DNA of 29,249 nucleotides. Origin: CAZIUL01 sp964542475. GTDB lineage: Bacteria > Planctomycetota > B15-G4 > CAYZWU01. Under the pieces are notes generated by a model. It saw nothing but the letters and a program-made list of their open reading frames with translations, was not told where the DNA came from and ran no database searches. Shown here piece after piece: positions 15,079 through 22,315 of the stretch. Numbering within the stretch: position 1 is the first letter of the stretch; every line of letters begins with the position of its first letter. The stretch is taken from contig CAZIUL010000053.1 of NCBI GenBank assembly GCA_964542475.1, forward strand, positions 1-29,249, in the 5' to 3' direction. A program made the translations under genes and the position numbers.

Positions 15079-17778
15079 CTACCGGACAAAGGTCATGACC
15101 TGGCGGTTTGTCAGCTCCACCTTGTGCAGCGGAAAAATCGAATCGCCGATCACTGCCTGCAAATGAACCTCGAAGCCCAGGTACTCTTCCTCTCTTGGGA
15201 TCGTGATCGGAACCTCGTACGCTCCCGACGGATGCATCATGCCCTGGCTCAGAAAATATAGAGCGCCGAATCCGGTCCTGTAAACGCCGTAGCCCACAGG
15301 AATGTAGTTCTCCGACAGCGATGCAAAGAGCAGGTAGTTATCACCCGGAGTCCCCTCGAGCCTGATCGATATGGTGCTGCCGATTCGCGCCTCGGCTGTT
15401 GTGTAGAGCTGTACATCTACGCCAAGGTACTCGAGGATCCTGACGAACAGCTCCTTTCTCGTGTCCGGATGGATACCGTCCGTGAGATCGCCCAGGGGCA
15501 GGGAAACCGCAACCGTCCTGTAGGTGCCCGCATCGTGCTGGACCGCGCGCCCCTTGCTGCCCGTTTTAAAGAACAGCTTGGCAGGAGAGATCGCGCTGAT
15601 CTCGTCCATATATGCGCTCTCGCCCCAGTACTCCATGGAGATGCCGTCCGCGATCGATCCGGAAACACCGCTCACCATCCCGTAGATGTCCCCCCCGTCA
15701 TCGATCTCGTTCACTCCGAACCACGCGTCAATGGTCGCCTTTGTTGGATCCCAGCAAAACGCGTCGCTCGACTCTAGGTAGATGTTGTCCCCGGCCTGGA
15801 GAGCCGCGACCAGGTCGTCAGCCTCCGCCTGCGACATGATATAGTGGTCGTGATACACGCCAAGGCAAAAGAACCACACATCGTGCATGCTCCAATCGCC
15901 CGGCCACCCCGTGTACACCGTGTACGGGATGCCAAGCTCGCTCAGCGTCTTTGTGATGTACGGGCCGCTCGTGAACCGCCCGGTCAGATCCACGACCGCA
16001 ACGCTGCCCTGCCCCGACACCGGGCAATAAACATGGCCGACCTTGGGCAGGTATGAGACGTTCGGCACATCCGCGTTGTCTGTCGCCTTCACCCGGTACG
16101 TGACAAGGTCGCCCGCGGACGCGCTTCCCGGAAACTCGCCGCTGTACCAGTAGCACATCTCCTCGCGGGTCGTTAAGATGTCCGGCTGGGGCGCGCTGTT
16201 CAGCGACCACTCCACCGTGACCTCGGGTGTTGCCATGTCATCCTTGCAAAGAGTGCGGATCCTCGGCGGCCACGCCCCTTGCGTACCGCTTCGCGCGGGA
16301 ATGAAACGCGAAAGCTCGGGAGCGTCCCCATCCTCGCGCACCTCAAAGCTCATCATGCCGTCCGGGGCCACGATCGGGTAGAGCGCTGTCCTTGCCCCGT
16401 CATCACGCGCCTCTATGTAGAAAGAAACCGTGGTGTCCTGCGGCTGCGCAGGGATGTCCGCCTCATACTCGTCAGGCTGCCCGGTCAACGTCATGACAAC
16501 ATCGCTGAACGGAGGCCCCCCGGTAACCGACCAGCGGACTACAGGGTACCCGGAAATCATGCCGTACCCGTTCGGCGGGATCACCTCGGCTGTGACCGCA
16601 TAGCCGGACATGGTATCCTCCGTATCCCCGGGCGGCATCGGATAGATACGGATCGGGTCGCGCCTCATGAAGTTTCGCGTCCTGCAGTGAAGCGCATCGT
16701 TGAACCCCATGCCCCCGTGGTCCACTCCCACGACCTCGTAGCCTGGATAGGCATCCTCGAACAGATCAATGGCCACCTGGTCATCCGCCGACCCGGTGAT
16801 CGGGACGAACACACACTTGTTCGACACGAGAGAGTTCATGTACGGCTTGAACTCGTACCACCCGCTCCCCATCTTGAACATGGGCAGCCGAAAAATCTCG
16901 AACGGCCTGCCCCAGGGGCTCTGCAGCGTCTCGTAATACTCGTTGATATCCTCCGCGTACTGGTAGTAGTCCGAGCCCTCGCCGTACTGCACCACGATGA
17001 AGGTCGCCGGATTGGCCGGCTTGGCCCAGCAGTCCAGGTGTTCGATGGTCCACGGGGCAACCGGAACGGTGCGGTAATGATCGATGCCCAGGTAATCCTT
17101 GTGAATGTGGTCGATTTCTTCCTTGGTGATGTATGGGTTCATTGAATAAACCCTGGTCGTGGAAAAAGCCGTGCCGTGGCCTGCCGGGTGCCAGTTGCCT
17201 CCCACGTGCTCGATATCGGTGTCGTAGTAGCTGATGCCGTAAAGGCCGGCGAAGTTGAATGGGAAAGCGTTGTCGTCGCTGCCGTAGGTCGAGCTCGGGT
17301 TCGCATCGTAGTCGACTATGCCCATCTCGTTGTTCACATCCCATATGAACCAGGGCCCGTAGTCCCGTGTCCACACGGTGTTGGTGTCGATGAAAAGAAA
17401 ATCGATGTTCGTCAGGGGGATGCCGTTTGAGTTCAGCCAGCTTATCCAGGAGTTCTTCTCGTACTGGTTGTCCACCGGAATGTAGACCATGATGTGCTGC
17501 TGGAGCTTGTCAATGAGATCGGAGTTCCACCACAGCGTCATTATGCCCTCGGATTCTTCCCACTCGTCGCAGCAGTGCACCGGCCCTGAAGGCGCCGCGC
17601 GCAGGCTGAGCGGGGGCAGGGCCGTTCGATCCCGCGGCATGGGTGTCAGAACGCGCTCCTTGGAAAGCCTCGACTTTTGAGCCGGTGTCAGGCCCTGGGC
17701 CGCGCCGTCATTCGCAAGCGTGAAAAATCCAAGCAAAAGAACAAGCAGTCCATTCAACAGCTTCATCCTAGATCCCAT
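15079..17778 (-). CDS. Secreted agmatine/peptidylarginine deiminase-family protein with C-terminal extension
   Basis: 899 aa. GGAG 7 nt before the ATG at 17778 supports this start; a signal peptide covers about 1-27. The catalytic domain (about 65-380) has the deiminase-fold residues: Asp139 in WTRDYGPW, VGGNWHPAGHG at 192-202, His247 and Asp249 in EHLD, and nucleophile Cys365 in ALHCRTRNF. It resembles secreted bacterial peptidylarginine deiminase and agmatine deiminases. After about 390 come Ig-like stretches, and from about 590 a Rossmann-like region (AVVDLTGRF ... HDVWFFCLGVYHD ... FVRILEYLGV) resembling ThuA/amidotransferase-fold modules; a beta-sandwich tail ends the protein. It may deiminate arginine side chains, agmatine or free arginine outside the cytoplasm; substrate unknown. 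It has its own strong promoter (17917-17945). Confidence 0.85.
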   Translation of the reverse strand: MGSRMKLLNGLLVLLLGFFTLANDGAAQGLTPAQKSRLSKERVLTPMPRDRTALPPLSLRAAPSGPVHCCDEWEESEGIMTLWWNSDLIDKLQQHIMVYIPVDNQYEKNSWISWLNSNGIPLTNIDFLFIDTNTVWTRDYGPWFIWDVNNEMGIVDYDANPSSTYGSDDNAFPFNFAGLYGISYYDTDIEHVGGNWHPAGHGTAFSTTRVYSMNPYITKEEIDHIHKDYLGIDHYRTVPVAPWTIEHLDCWAKPANPATFIVVQYGEGSDYYQYAEDINEYYETLQSPWGRPFEIFRLPMFKMGSGWYEFKPYMNSLVSNKCVFVPITGSADDQVAIDLFEDAYPGYEVVGVDHGGMGFNDALHCRTRNFMRRDPIRIYPMPPGDTEDTMSGYAVTAEVIPPNGYGMISGYPVVRWSVTGGPPFSDVVMTLTGQPDEYEADIPAQPQDTTVSFYIEARDDGARTALYPIVAPDGMMSFEVREDGDAPELSRFIPARSGTQGAWPPRIRTLCKDDMATPEVTVEWSLNSAPQPDILTTREEMCYWYSGEFPGSASAGDLVTYRVKATDNADVPNVSYLPKVGHVYCPVSGQGSVAVVDLTGRFTSGPYITKTLSELGIPYTVYTGWPGDWSMHDVWFFCLGVYHDHYIMSQAEADDLVAALQAGDNIYLESSDAFCWDPTKATIDAWFGVNEIDDGGDIYGMVSGVSGSIADGISMEYWGESAYMDEISAISPAKLFFKTGSKGRAVQHDAGTYRTVAVSLPLGDLTDGIHPDTRKELFVRILEYLGVDVQLYTTAEARIGSTISIRLEGTPGDNYLLFASLSENYIPVGYGVYRTGFGALYFLSQGMMHPSGAYEVPITIPREEEYLGFEVHLQAVIGDSIFPLHKVELTNRQVMTFVR

Positions 17779-17916
17779 CGTTATTCTCCAAACGAAAACC
17801 TGCGTGGGCCCGGTGCAACACGCATAAAAAACGCCAACCGGATATGCGGATCCAGATCACGAACAGGGTGTGGAACGTGGAACAGGCTTTGTCGTTAAAC
17901 GTATTATATCTGTCAA

Positions 17917-17945
17917 AGTATATATTAACGTCGCCGGCCTGTCAA
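17917..17945 (-). promoter_or_regulatory. Strong predicted sigma-70 promoter of the deiminase gene
   Basis: Minus strand: TTGACA (17940-17945), exactly 17 bp, TATACT (17917-17922). This is 11 of 12 consensus positions at ideal spacing, the best promoter match in the window. The leader to the ATG at 17778 would be about 130 nt. The spacer contains CCGGCG and GTTAATATA (17921-17929), motifs shared with the sigma operon upstream region. Confidence 0.75.
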
Positions 17946-17965
17946 GAGATCAGAGGGGAGGAAGA

Positions 17966-17991
17966 GGGCGAAAGATTTTTCGCCCCTACAT
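17966..17991. repeat. Complete R3 hairpin repeat
   Basis: GGGCGAAA-GATT-TTTCGCCC (17966-17985) forms a perfect 8-bp stem with a 4-nt loop and is followed by CTACAT. It is the full form of the arms at 199-216 and 6015-6029. Read on the minus strand it follows the aminopeptidase gene and is followed by a pyrimidine-rich run, so it could also weakly terminate that transcript. Confidence 0.7.
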
Positions 17992-18005
17992 TGTTTCTTT
18001 CTTCA

Positions 18006-18044
18006 ATCCTTGTTCATCCGTGTTCATCCGTGGTTCTCTTCTTC
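18006..18044. repeat. R2 repeat copy abutting the aminopeptidase stop codon
   Basis: Three successive 10-bp steps (ATCCTTGTTC, ATCCGTGTTC, ATCCGTGGTTC) and the pyrimidine tail of the R2 unit, ending directly before the stop codon of the minus-strand aminopeptidase (18045-18047). It is the counterpart of the array at 1804-1893, which is also joined to the stop of a minus-strand peptidase gene. Confidence 0.8.
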
Positions 18045-19856
18045 TCAAACCGTGCGCGTTGCTTTTGCGAGCCACGCTTTTTCATCCGCGTCGAGATGCG
18101 GGCCGAGCTTGTGCCTGACCGTGTTGTGGTACCTGTTCAGCCGGTCCTTTTCCTTGTCTGTTAACATGCCAAGGTCCACAAGGCTCAGGTCGATGGGGCA
18201 AAGGGTGAGCGGCTCGAACTTCAAGAACACTGTCTCGTCGTTGGACAGCCCCTGCGCTTCGACGGACTCGACCTGGTTCTCGATCCTGATCCCGTACTCG
18301 CCCTCCCTGTAGAAGCCCGGCTCGATCGTGAACACCATGCCCGCCTTCATGCGCGCTCCACGCTCCCTCTTGAAAAAGATTGACACCGGCCCCTCGTGGA
18401 CGTTCAGGCACGCGCCCACGCCGTGGCCCACACCGTGGTCGAAGTCGAGCCCCTCCTCCCAGAGGTCAAGCCTGGTGATCGAGTCGAGCTGCCCGCCGCG
18501 GGTCCCTTCCGGAATGTGCATGGACGCGAGCCTGAGGTACCCCTTGAGCACCCTTGTGAAACGGTCCCTCTGCTCCTCGGTGGGCTCGCCAAGCGCCACG
18601 GTCCTGGTCGCGTCAGTGGTCCCGTCCAGATACTGCCCGCCCGAATCCACAAGAAGCAGGCCAGGCGGCTCGATCTTCATGTCGGTCTCCGGGGTTGCCC
18701 CGTAGTGGATCACGGCGCCGTGTTCCCTGAAGCCCACGATCGGCTCGAAACTCGGGCCGATGCAAAGCTCGCCCTCGGACCTGAGCCCGCCGAGTTTTTT
18801 TGCAACGCCAAGCTCGGTGATCTCATCGCCGGCAGCCAAGCTTTCATCAAGCCAGATCAGAAACCTGACCAGCGCCTTCCCGTCTCGCACGTGGCACTTC
18901 CTGTACCCTTCAAGCTCTGTCCCGTTCTTCATCGCCTTGAAAAGGCTGACCGGGCTGTCCGCTTCCACGACATTTGCGCCGGGCCCAAGCCTCTCCTTCA
19001 CCCATTGGCTGCAAAAGGCCGGATCGAGCCATGTTTTAACCCCTGCTGACGAGGATTCGAGCTCAGCGAGACTTTTGGCAAACTCTTCGTACGGCCTCAG
19101 CTCGACATCGTCCCCGAGATGCGCGCGCACCTCCGGGCTTACCTTGTTCTCGTCCACAAAAAGGCACGCTTTCTCCAACGTGACTATCCCGTACGCCACA
19201 AAGACCGGGTTGAACTCCACATCCGAACCGCGCAGGTTGAACAGCCACGCCAAGGCGTCGAGCGTTGTTATCACGTGCGCCTCCGCTTCGCGCTCCCCCA
19301 TCTTCTCGCGAAGCCGCGCGAGCTTGCTCCCGTGCTCCTCACCTGCGAACTCGCGCCCGTGAACCAGAACCTTCCCGCCCGGCATGGGCGGCCGGTCCTC
19401 CCAAACCACATCCACGAGGTTCTCCTCTATAGATTCGAGCACCACCCCTGTCTCGCCGAGCTTCCTTTTCAGCCTTTTATGGTCCTTCATTGGAAGGAGC
19501 TTCGGATCCACTCCGGCCTTTGCTTCGCCTGCGAGCGCTCCCGCGAGCCACTCATCATACTCGGGCACCCCGGGCATGCCCTTCTTGAAAAGCGTGTAAA
19601 CACCTGAATCGAGCTCATCTTCGGCCTGGAGGTAGTAGCGCGAATCAGCCCAGAGCCCTGCCGCCTGCTCCGTGATCACAACATCCGCTACCGAGCCGGT
19701 GAACCCGCTGATGTATCGACGGCGCTGCCAGGGCGCGGGCACGTACTCGCTCTTGTGCGGATCAGTACTTGGAACCATGTACGCCTGCACATCGTTTGCC
19801 TTCATGAGCTTTCGCAGCGCTTCGACCTTTTCGCGGATCGTTTTTTCGCACACCAT
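18045..19856 (-). CDS. Xaa-Pro aminopeptidase (aminopeptidase P, M24B, XPNPEP1-like three-domain form)
   Basis: 603 aa, about the size of eukaryote-type cytosolic aminopeptidase P. Two creatinase-N-like domains fill about 1-310, and the pita-bread catalytic domain about 315-540. The dinuclear metal ligands are all visible: Asp404 (VDSGG), Asp415 (TTDATRT), His478 (HGVGHGVG), Glu512 (FTIEPGF) and Glu526 (RIENQV). The C-terminal M24_C segment has LTLCPIDLSL ... LNRYHNTVRHKL. The enzyme removes an N-terminal residue from peptides whose second residue is proline. No signal peptide is seen, so it is cytoplasmic, complementing the secreted DPP-IV-like enzyme at 1894-4155. The FAH-fold hydrolase gene lies 97 nt upstream and is probably co-transcribed. 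The ribosome-binding site (AGGAAGGG) is about 10 nt from the ATG. Confidence 0.93.
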   Translation of the reverse strand: MVCEKTIREKVEALRKLMKANDVQAYMVPSTDPHKSEYVPAPWQRRRYISGFTGSVADVVITEQAAGLWADSRYYLQAEDELDSGVYTLFKKGMPGVPEYDEWLAGALAGEAKAGVDPKLLPMKDHKRLKRKLGETGVVLESIEENLVDVVWEDRPPMPGGKVLVHGREFAGEEHGSKLARLREKMGEREAEAHVITTLDALAWLFNLRGSDVEFNPVFVAYGIVTLEKACLFVDENKVSPEVRAHLGDDVELRPYEEFAKSLAELESSSAGVKTWLDPAFCSQWVKERLGPGANVVEADSPVSLFKAMKNGTELEGYRKCHVRDGKALVRFLIWLDESLAAGDEITELGVAKKLGGLRSEGELCIGPSFEPIVGFREHGAVIHYGATPETDMKIEPPGLLLVDSGGQYLDGTTDATRTVALGEPTEEQRDRFTRVLKGYLRLASMHIPEGTRGGQLDSITRLDLWEEGLDFDHGVGHGVGACLNVHEGPVSIFFKRERGARMKAGMVFTIEPGFYREGEYGIRIENQVESVEAQGLSNDETVFLKFEPLTLCPIDLSLVDLGMLTDKEKDRLNRYHNTVRHKLGPHLDADEKAWLAKATRTV

Positions 19857-19953
19857 TGGTGTTTAACCCTTCCTGTTTTTGTGACACACATGCGAGACCG
19901 CGCCGGTGATCAAGCCTCGAACGGGCTAATCAGGGCCGGCCCGCGGCCTGCCA

Positions 19954-20814
19954 TCACCCCTGGACCACGCTGTTTTCCAGCACGCCGATCTTCGAGATCT
20001 CGATCGTGACAACATCGCCGTGCTCCAGCCTCACCGGCGGGTCGCGGAAGATCCCGACCCCTCCGGGCGTGCCGGTCGATATCACATCCCCCGGCATGAG
20101 CGTGATGGTCTGCGACAGGTAGGACACCAGGTACGGCACGCTGAATATCAGGTTTGAGGTGTTGCTCTTCTGCCTCAGCTCGCCGTTCACGCGGCACGAA
20201 ACATCGAGTGCGTGCGGATCGTTGATCTCGTCCGTTGTCACGATCCACGGCCCCATTGGCGCAAAGGTGTCGAACCCCTTGGCCCTGAGCCACTGTTTTT
20301 CCGCCTTTTGCGTGTCCCTTCCGGAAACATCGTTCAGCACGGTATACCCCGCAACGCTTTTGTACGCGTCGCTCTCGGCAATCCTGGATGTCTTCGCGCC
20401 GATCACCACGGCAAGCTCCGCCTCCGGGTCAACAAACGTCTCCATGCCCGGGTCGGGAAGCGTTATCCCCTCACCTGGCCCGATCACGGCGGAGGGCAGC
20501 TTCGGAAAAACGAGCGGGCGCTCGGGCAGCGGCCTGTTCTGCTCCTCGGCATGATCCCTGTAGTTGAGTCCCAGGCACAGTATCTTGCTGGGGTCGGGGA
20601 TTGGCGCGCCGATCCTGACATCTGCCAGCGGAAAGCAGAGCGACGGGTCGGGTTCCGTCAGCTTTCCCGCCTCGTCCAGCAGGCCGCGTGCGAGGAGCTC
20701 GCGCATGCTGCAGGGCGCGCCCGGCAGCGCTCGGGAAAGGTCCAGAACAGTATCGTCGCCAACAAGAAGACCCGGCCTTTCCTGTCCGCGTGGGCCGAAG
20801 CTCAGCAGTTTCAT
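19954..20814 (-). CDS. Fumarylacetoacetate hydrolase-family protein
   Basis: 286 aa from the ATG at 20814. GGGAG lies 7 nt upstream and homology begins here (MKLLSFGPRGQERPGLLVGD); the frame stays open 58 codons further upstream without homology. Motifs: ILCLGLNYRDHAEE, DPEAELAVVIG (metal-binding Glu), VLNDVSGRDTQ, GFDTFAPMGPW, and STGTPGGVGIFRDPP near the end. These define the FAH-fold C-terminal domain shared by acylpyruvases, oxaloacetate decarboxylases, 2-hydroxyhepta-diene-dioate isomerases and ureidoglycolate-lyase-like enzymes. It is a cytoplasmic Mg-dependent enzyme of small keto-acid metabolism; the exact substrate cannot be read from sequence. The gene diverges from the sulfatase-fold operon across 165 bp of palindrome-rich DNA. 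Confidence 0.9.
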   Translation of the reverse strand: MKLLSFGPRGQERPGLLVGDDTVLDLSRALPGAPCSMRELLARGLLDEAGKLTEPDPSLCFPLADVRIGAPIPDPSKILCLGLNYRDHAEEQNRPLPERPLVFPKLPSAVIGPGEGITLPDPGMETFVDPEAELAVVIGAKTSRIAESDAYKSVAGYTVLNDVSGRDTQKAEKQWLRAKGFDTFAPMGPWIVTTDEINDPHALDVSCRVNGELRQKSNTSNLIFSVPYLVSYLSQTITLMPGDVISTGTPGGVGIFRDPPVRLEHGDVVTIEISKIGVLENSVVQG

Positions 20815-20835
20815 GGCTACGCTCCCAGAAAAAAG

Positions 20836-20921
20836 CCGTATTCTAACAAAATACGGAGTCAGGACAACTCCACACACGCGGGCACGAAATCGTGCGCGAT
20901 TGGGGCGGTTCGCGAACCGCC
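20836..20921. repeat. Three successive palindromes in the divergent intergenic region
   Basis: The gap between the FAH-family gene and the sulfatase-fold gene holds CCGTATT-CTAACAA-AATACGG (20836-20856), GCACGA-AA-TCGTGC (20882-20895) and the perfect 18-bp palindrome GGCGGTTCGCGAACCGCC (20904-20921). The last has the GGGGCG...CGCC outline of family R3. They may be operators of the divergent pair or another cluster of palindromic repeats. A TATACT at 20967-20972 lies 7 nt before the sulfatase-fold ATG but lacks a -35 match. Confidence 0.6.
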
Positions 20922-20979
20922 TCTGCCGAATCACCTGGAAATGAGTGAATGTCCCCGAATTTGATGTATACTGGAACGG

Positions 20980-22290
20980 ATGAAGCACATGACTTTAAAG
21001 CTGTTGGCCGGAGTACTCGTGCTTGCTTTTGCAGGCTGCGGGGACAAGGCGCCGCGATCCATCGTGCTGATCATGATCGACACGCTGAGAACCGACCACA
21101 TCGAGTGCTACGGTTTCGATGGGGAGACAGCGCCCTGCATATCAAGGCTCGGCAAGGAAGGGGTGCTGTTCGAGAACGCGTTCGCCGCGTCGCCGTGGAC
21201 AGGCCCATCGGTTGTCAGCATTATCACGGGGAACTACCCCGACGAGGTCGGCATCCGCGATCTCCGCGACCCTTTGCCGGGCTCGGCGGACACCCTTGCC
21301 GAGCGCCTCAAGCGCGCGGGCTATTCAACCGCCGCCGTGATTTCGAACTCGTTCATCGGCCCGGCGTACAACCACCAGCAGGGCTACGACTCCTTCTTTT
21401 GCAGACGCCACACCGAACTCCCGGCCGACCTTGTGACGGACAAGGCAATCGAGGTAATCAGCCGGCTCCAAAAGGAGAAACCGCCCTTTTTCCTGTACGT
21501 GCACTACACCGATCCGCACAACCCGTACGAGCCGCCCGCGGACTGGCTGGACAGGTTCCTTCAAGGAAAAGAGCGGCTCGCCGAGGAGAAGTTCCCCGAC
21601 GAGAACTACATGAAGGAGCTTCCGACCTTGGAGGATTTCAAAACGATAAGAGCCTACTACGACGCGGAGACCGGGTTCACCGACCACCAGGTGGGACGCC
21701 TGCTCGATGTGCTCCCTGCCGACACCTCGATCGCCCTCATCGCCGACCACGGGGAGGAGTTCTTCGAGCACGGCGGGTTCCTCCACGGCCACACCCTCTA
21801 CCAGGAGCTGCTCCACGTGCCGTTCATCATCAAGGGCCCGGGCCTGCCCCGGGGCGCGACAGTTGACGAGCCGGTCTCCCACGTTGACATCACACCCACA
21901 CTGCTCGAACTCGCGGGCATCGACGAGAGGGGAGGGATGATCGGGCGAAGCCTCGTGCCTCTGCTCGAAGATCCCGGATCGAGCGGCAGCCGCAAGCCGG
22001 CGTTTCTGTTCTCGGTGCTCGAAAACAACGACAGCGCCATCTTCGCCTGCCGGATGGGGCCGTGGAAGCTCCATCTCATCGCGAAAGACAACGTGCTCTC
22101 CCTGTACAACCTGGAACAGGACCCGTGGGAAACAAAAGAGCTATCCAGGGAAAATCCGGACATTGTGAAAACCATGCTCGACGCGATCAAGGCCAGGGAG
22201 AAACGGATCATCCCGGCACCGCTGATCAGCGATCCGAAGCTCGAAAAAGCGCGGGAGGACGAGCTTCGCGCGCTGGGTTACATCAAGTAG
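20980..22290 (+). CDS. Sulfatase-fold lipoprotein with Thr at the nucleophile position
   Basis: 436 aa with a lipoprotein signal ending LAFAGC (Cys20), so membrane-anchored and outside the cytoplasm. The alkaline-phosphatase-superfamily fold is shown by DTLRTDHIECYG (Asp34, Asp39), ADHGEEFFEHG (Asp256, His257) and LHGHTLYQELLHVPFIIKG; the end ALGYIK is common in such proteins. The formylglycine motif C/S-x-P-S-R is not kept: the segment is SPWTGPSVVSIITG, giving Thr74 where the modified Cys/Ser should be and Val for Arg. It is therefore more likely a phosphatase or phosphotransferase-type member than a classic sulfatase, though annotation pipelines will call it sulfatase. It is first gene of a six-gene plus-strand operon; the start at 20980 or 20989 is not settled by its weak ribosome-binding site. 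Confidence 0.85.
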   Translation: MKHMTLKLLAGVLVLAFAGCGDKAPRSIVLIMIDTLRTDHIECYGFDGETAPCISRLGKEGVLFENAFAASPWTGPSVVSIITGNYPDEVGIRDLRDPLPGSADTLAERLKRAGYSTAAVISNSFIGPAYNHQQGYDSFFCRRHTELPADLVTDKAIEVISRLQKEKPPFFLYVHYTDPHNPYEPPADWLDRFLQGKERLAEEKFPDENYMKELPTLEDFKTIRAYYDAETGFTDHQVGRLLDVLPADTSIALIADHGEEFFEHGGFLHGHTLYQELLHVPFIIKGPGLPRGATVDEPVSHVDITPTLLELAGIDERGGMIGRSLVPLLEDPGSSGSRKPAFLFSVLENNDSAIFACRMGPWKLHLIAKDNVLSLYNLEQDPWETKELSRENPDIVKTMLDAIKAREKRIIPAPLISDPKLEKAREDELRALGYIK

Positions 22291-22315
22291 GAAGCAAAAA
22301 GAATTAAGGATAAAG

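Noticed and set aside
16279..17145. Plus-strand open frame of 288 codons over the deiminase gene
   Set aside because: Antisense to the catalytic domain of the deiminase; no motif or ribosome-binding site.
20967..20972. TATACT before the sulfatase-fold gene as its promoter
   Set aside because: No -35 at 16-18 bp, and the transcript would be nearly leaderless; too weak to list as a separate promoter.
19954..20988. Longer start for the FAH-family gene at 20988
   Set aside because: The extra 58 residues have no homology and would overlap the divergent gene start; the ATG at 20814 has a good ribosome-binding site and family-like N-terminus.
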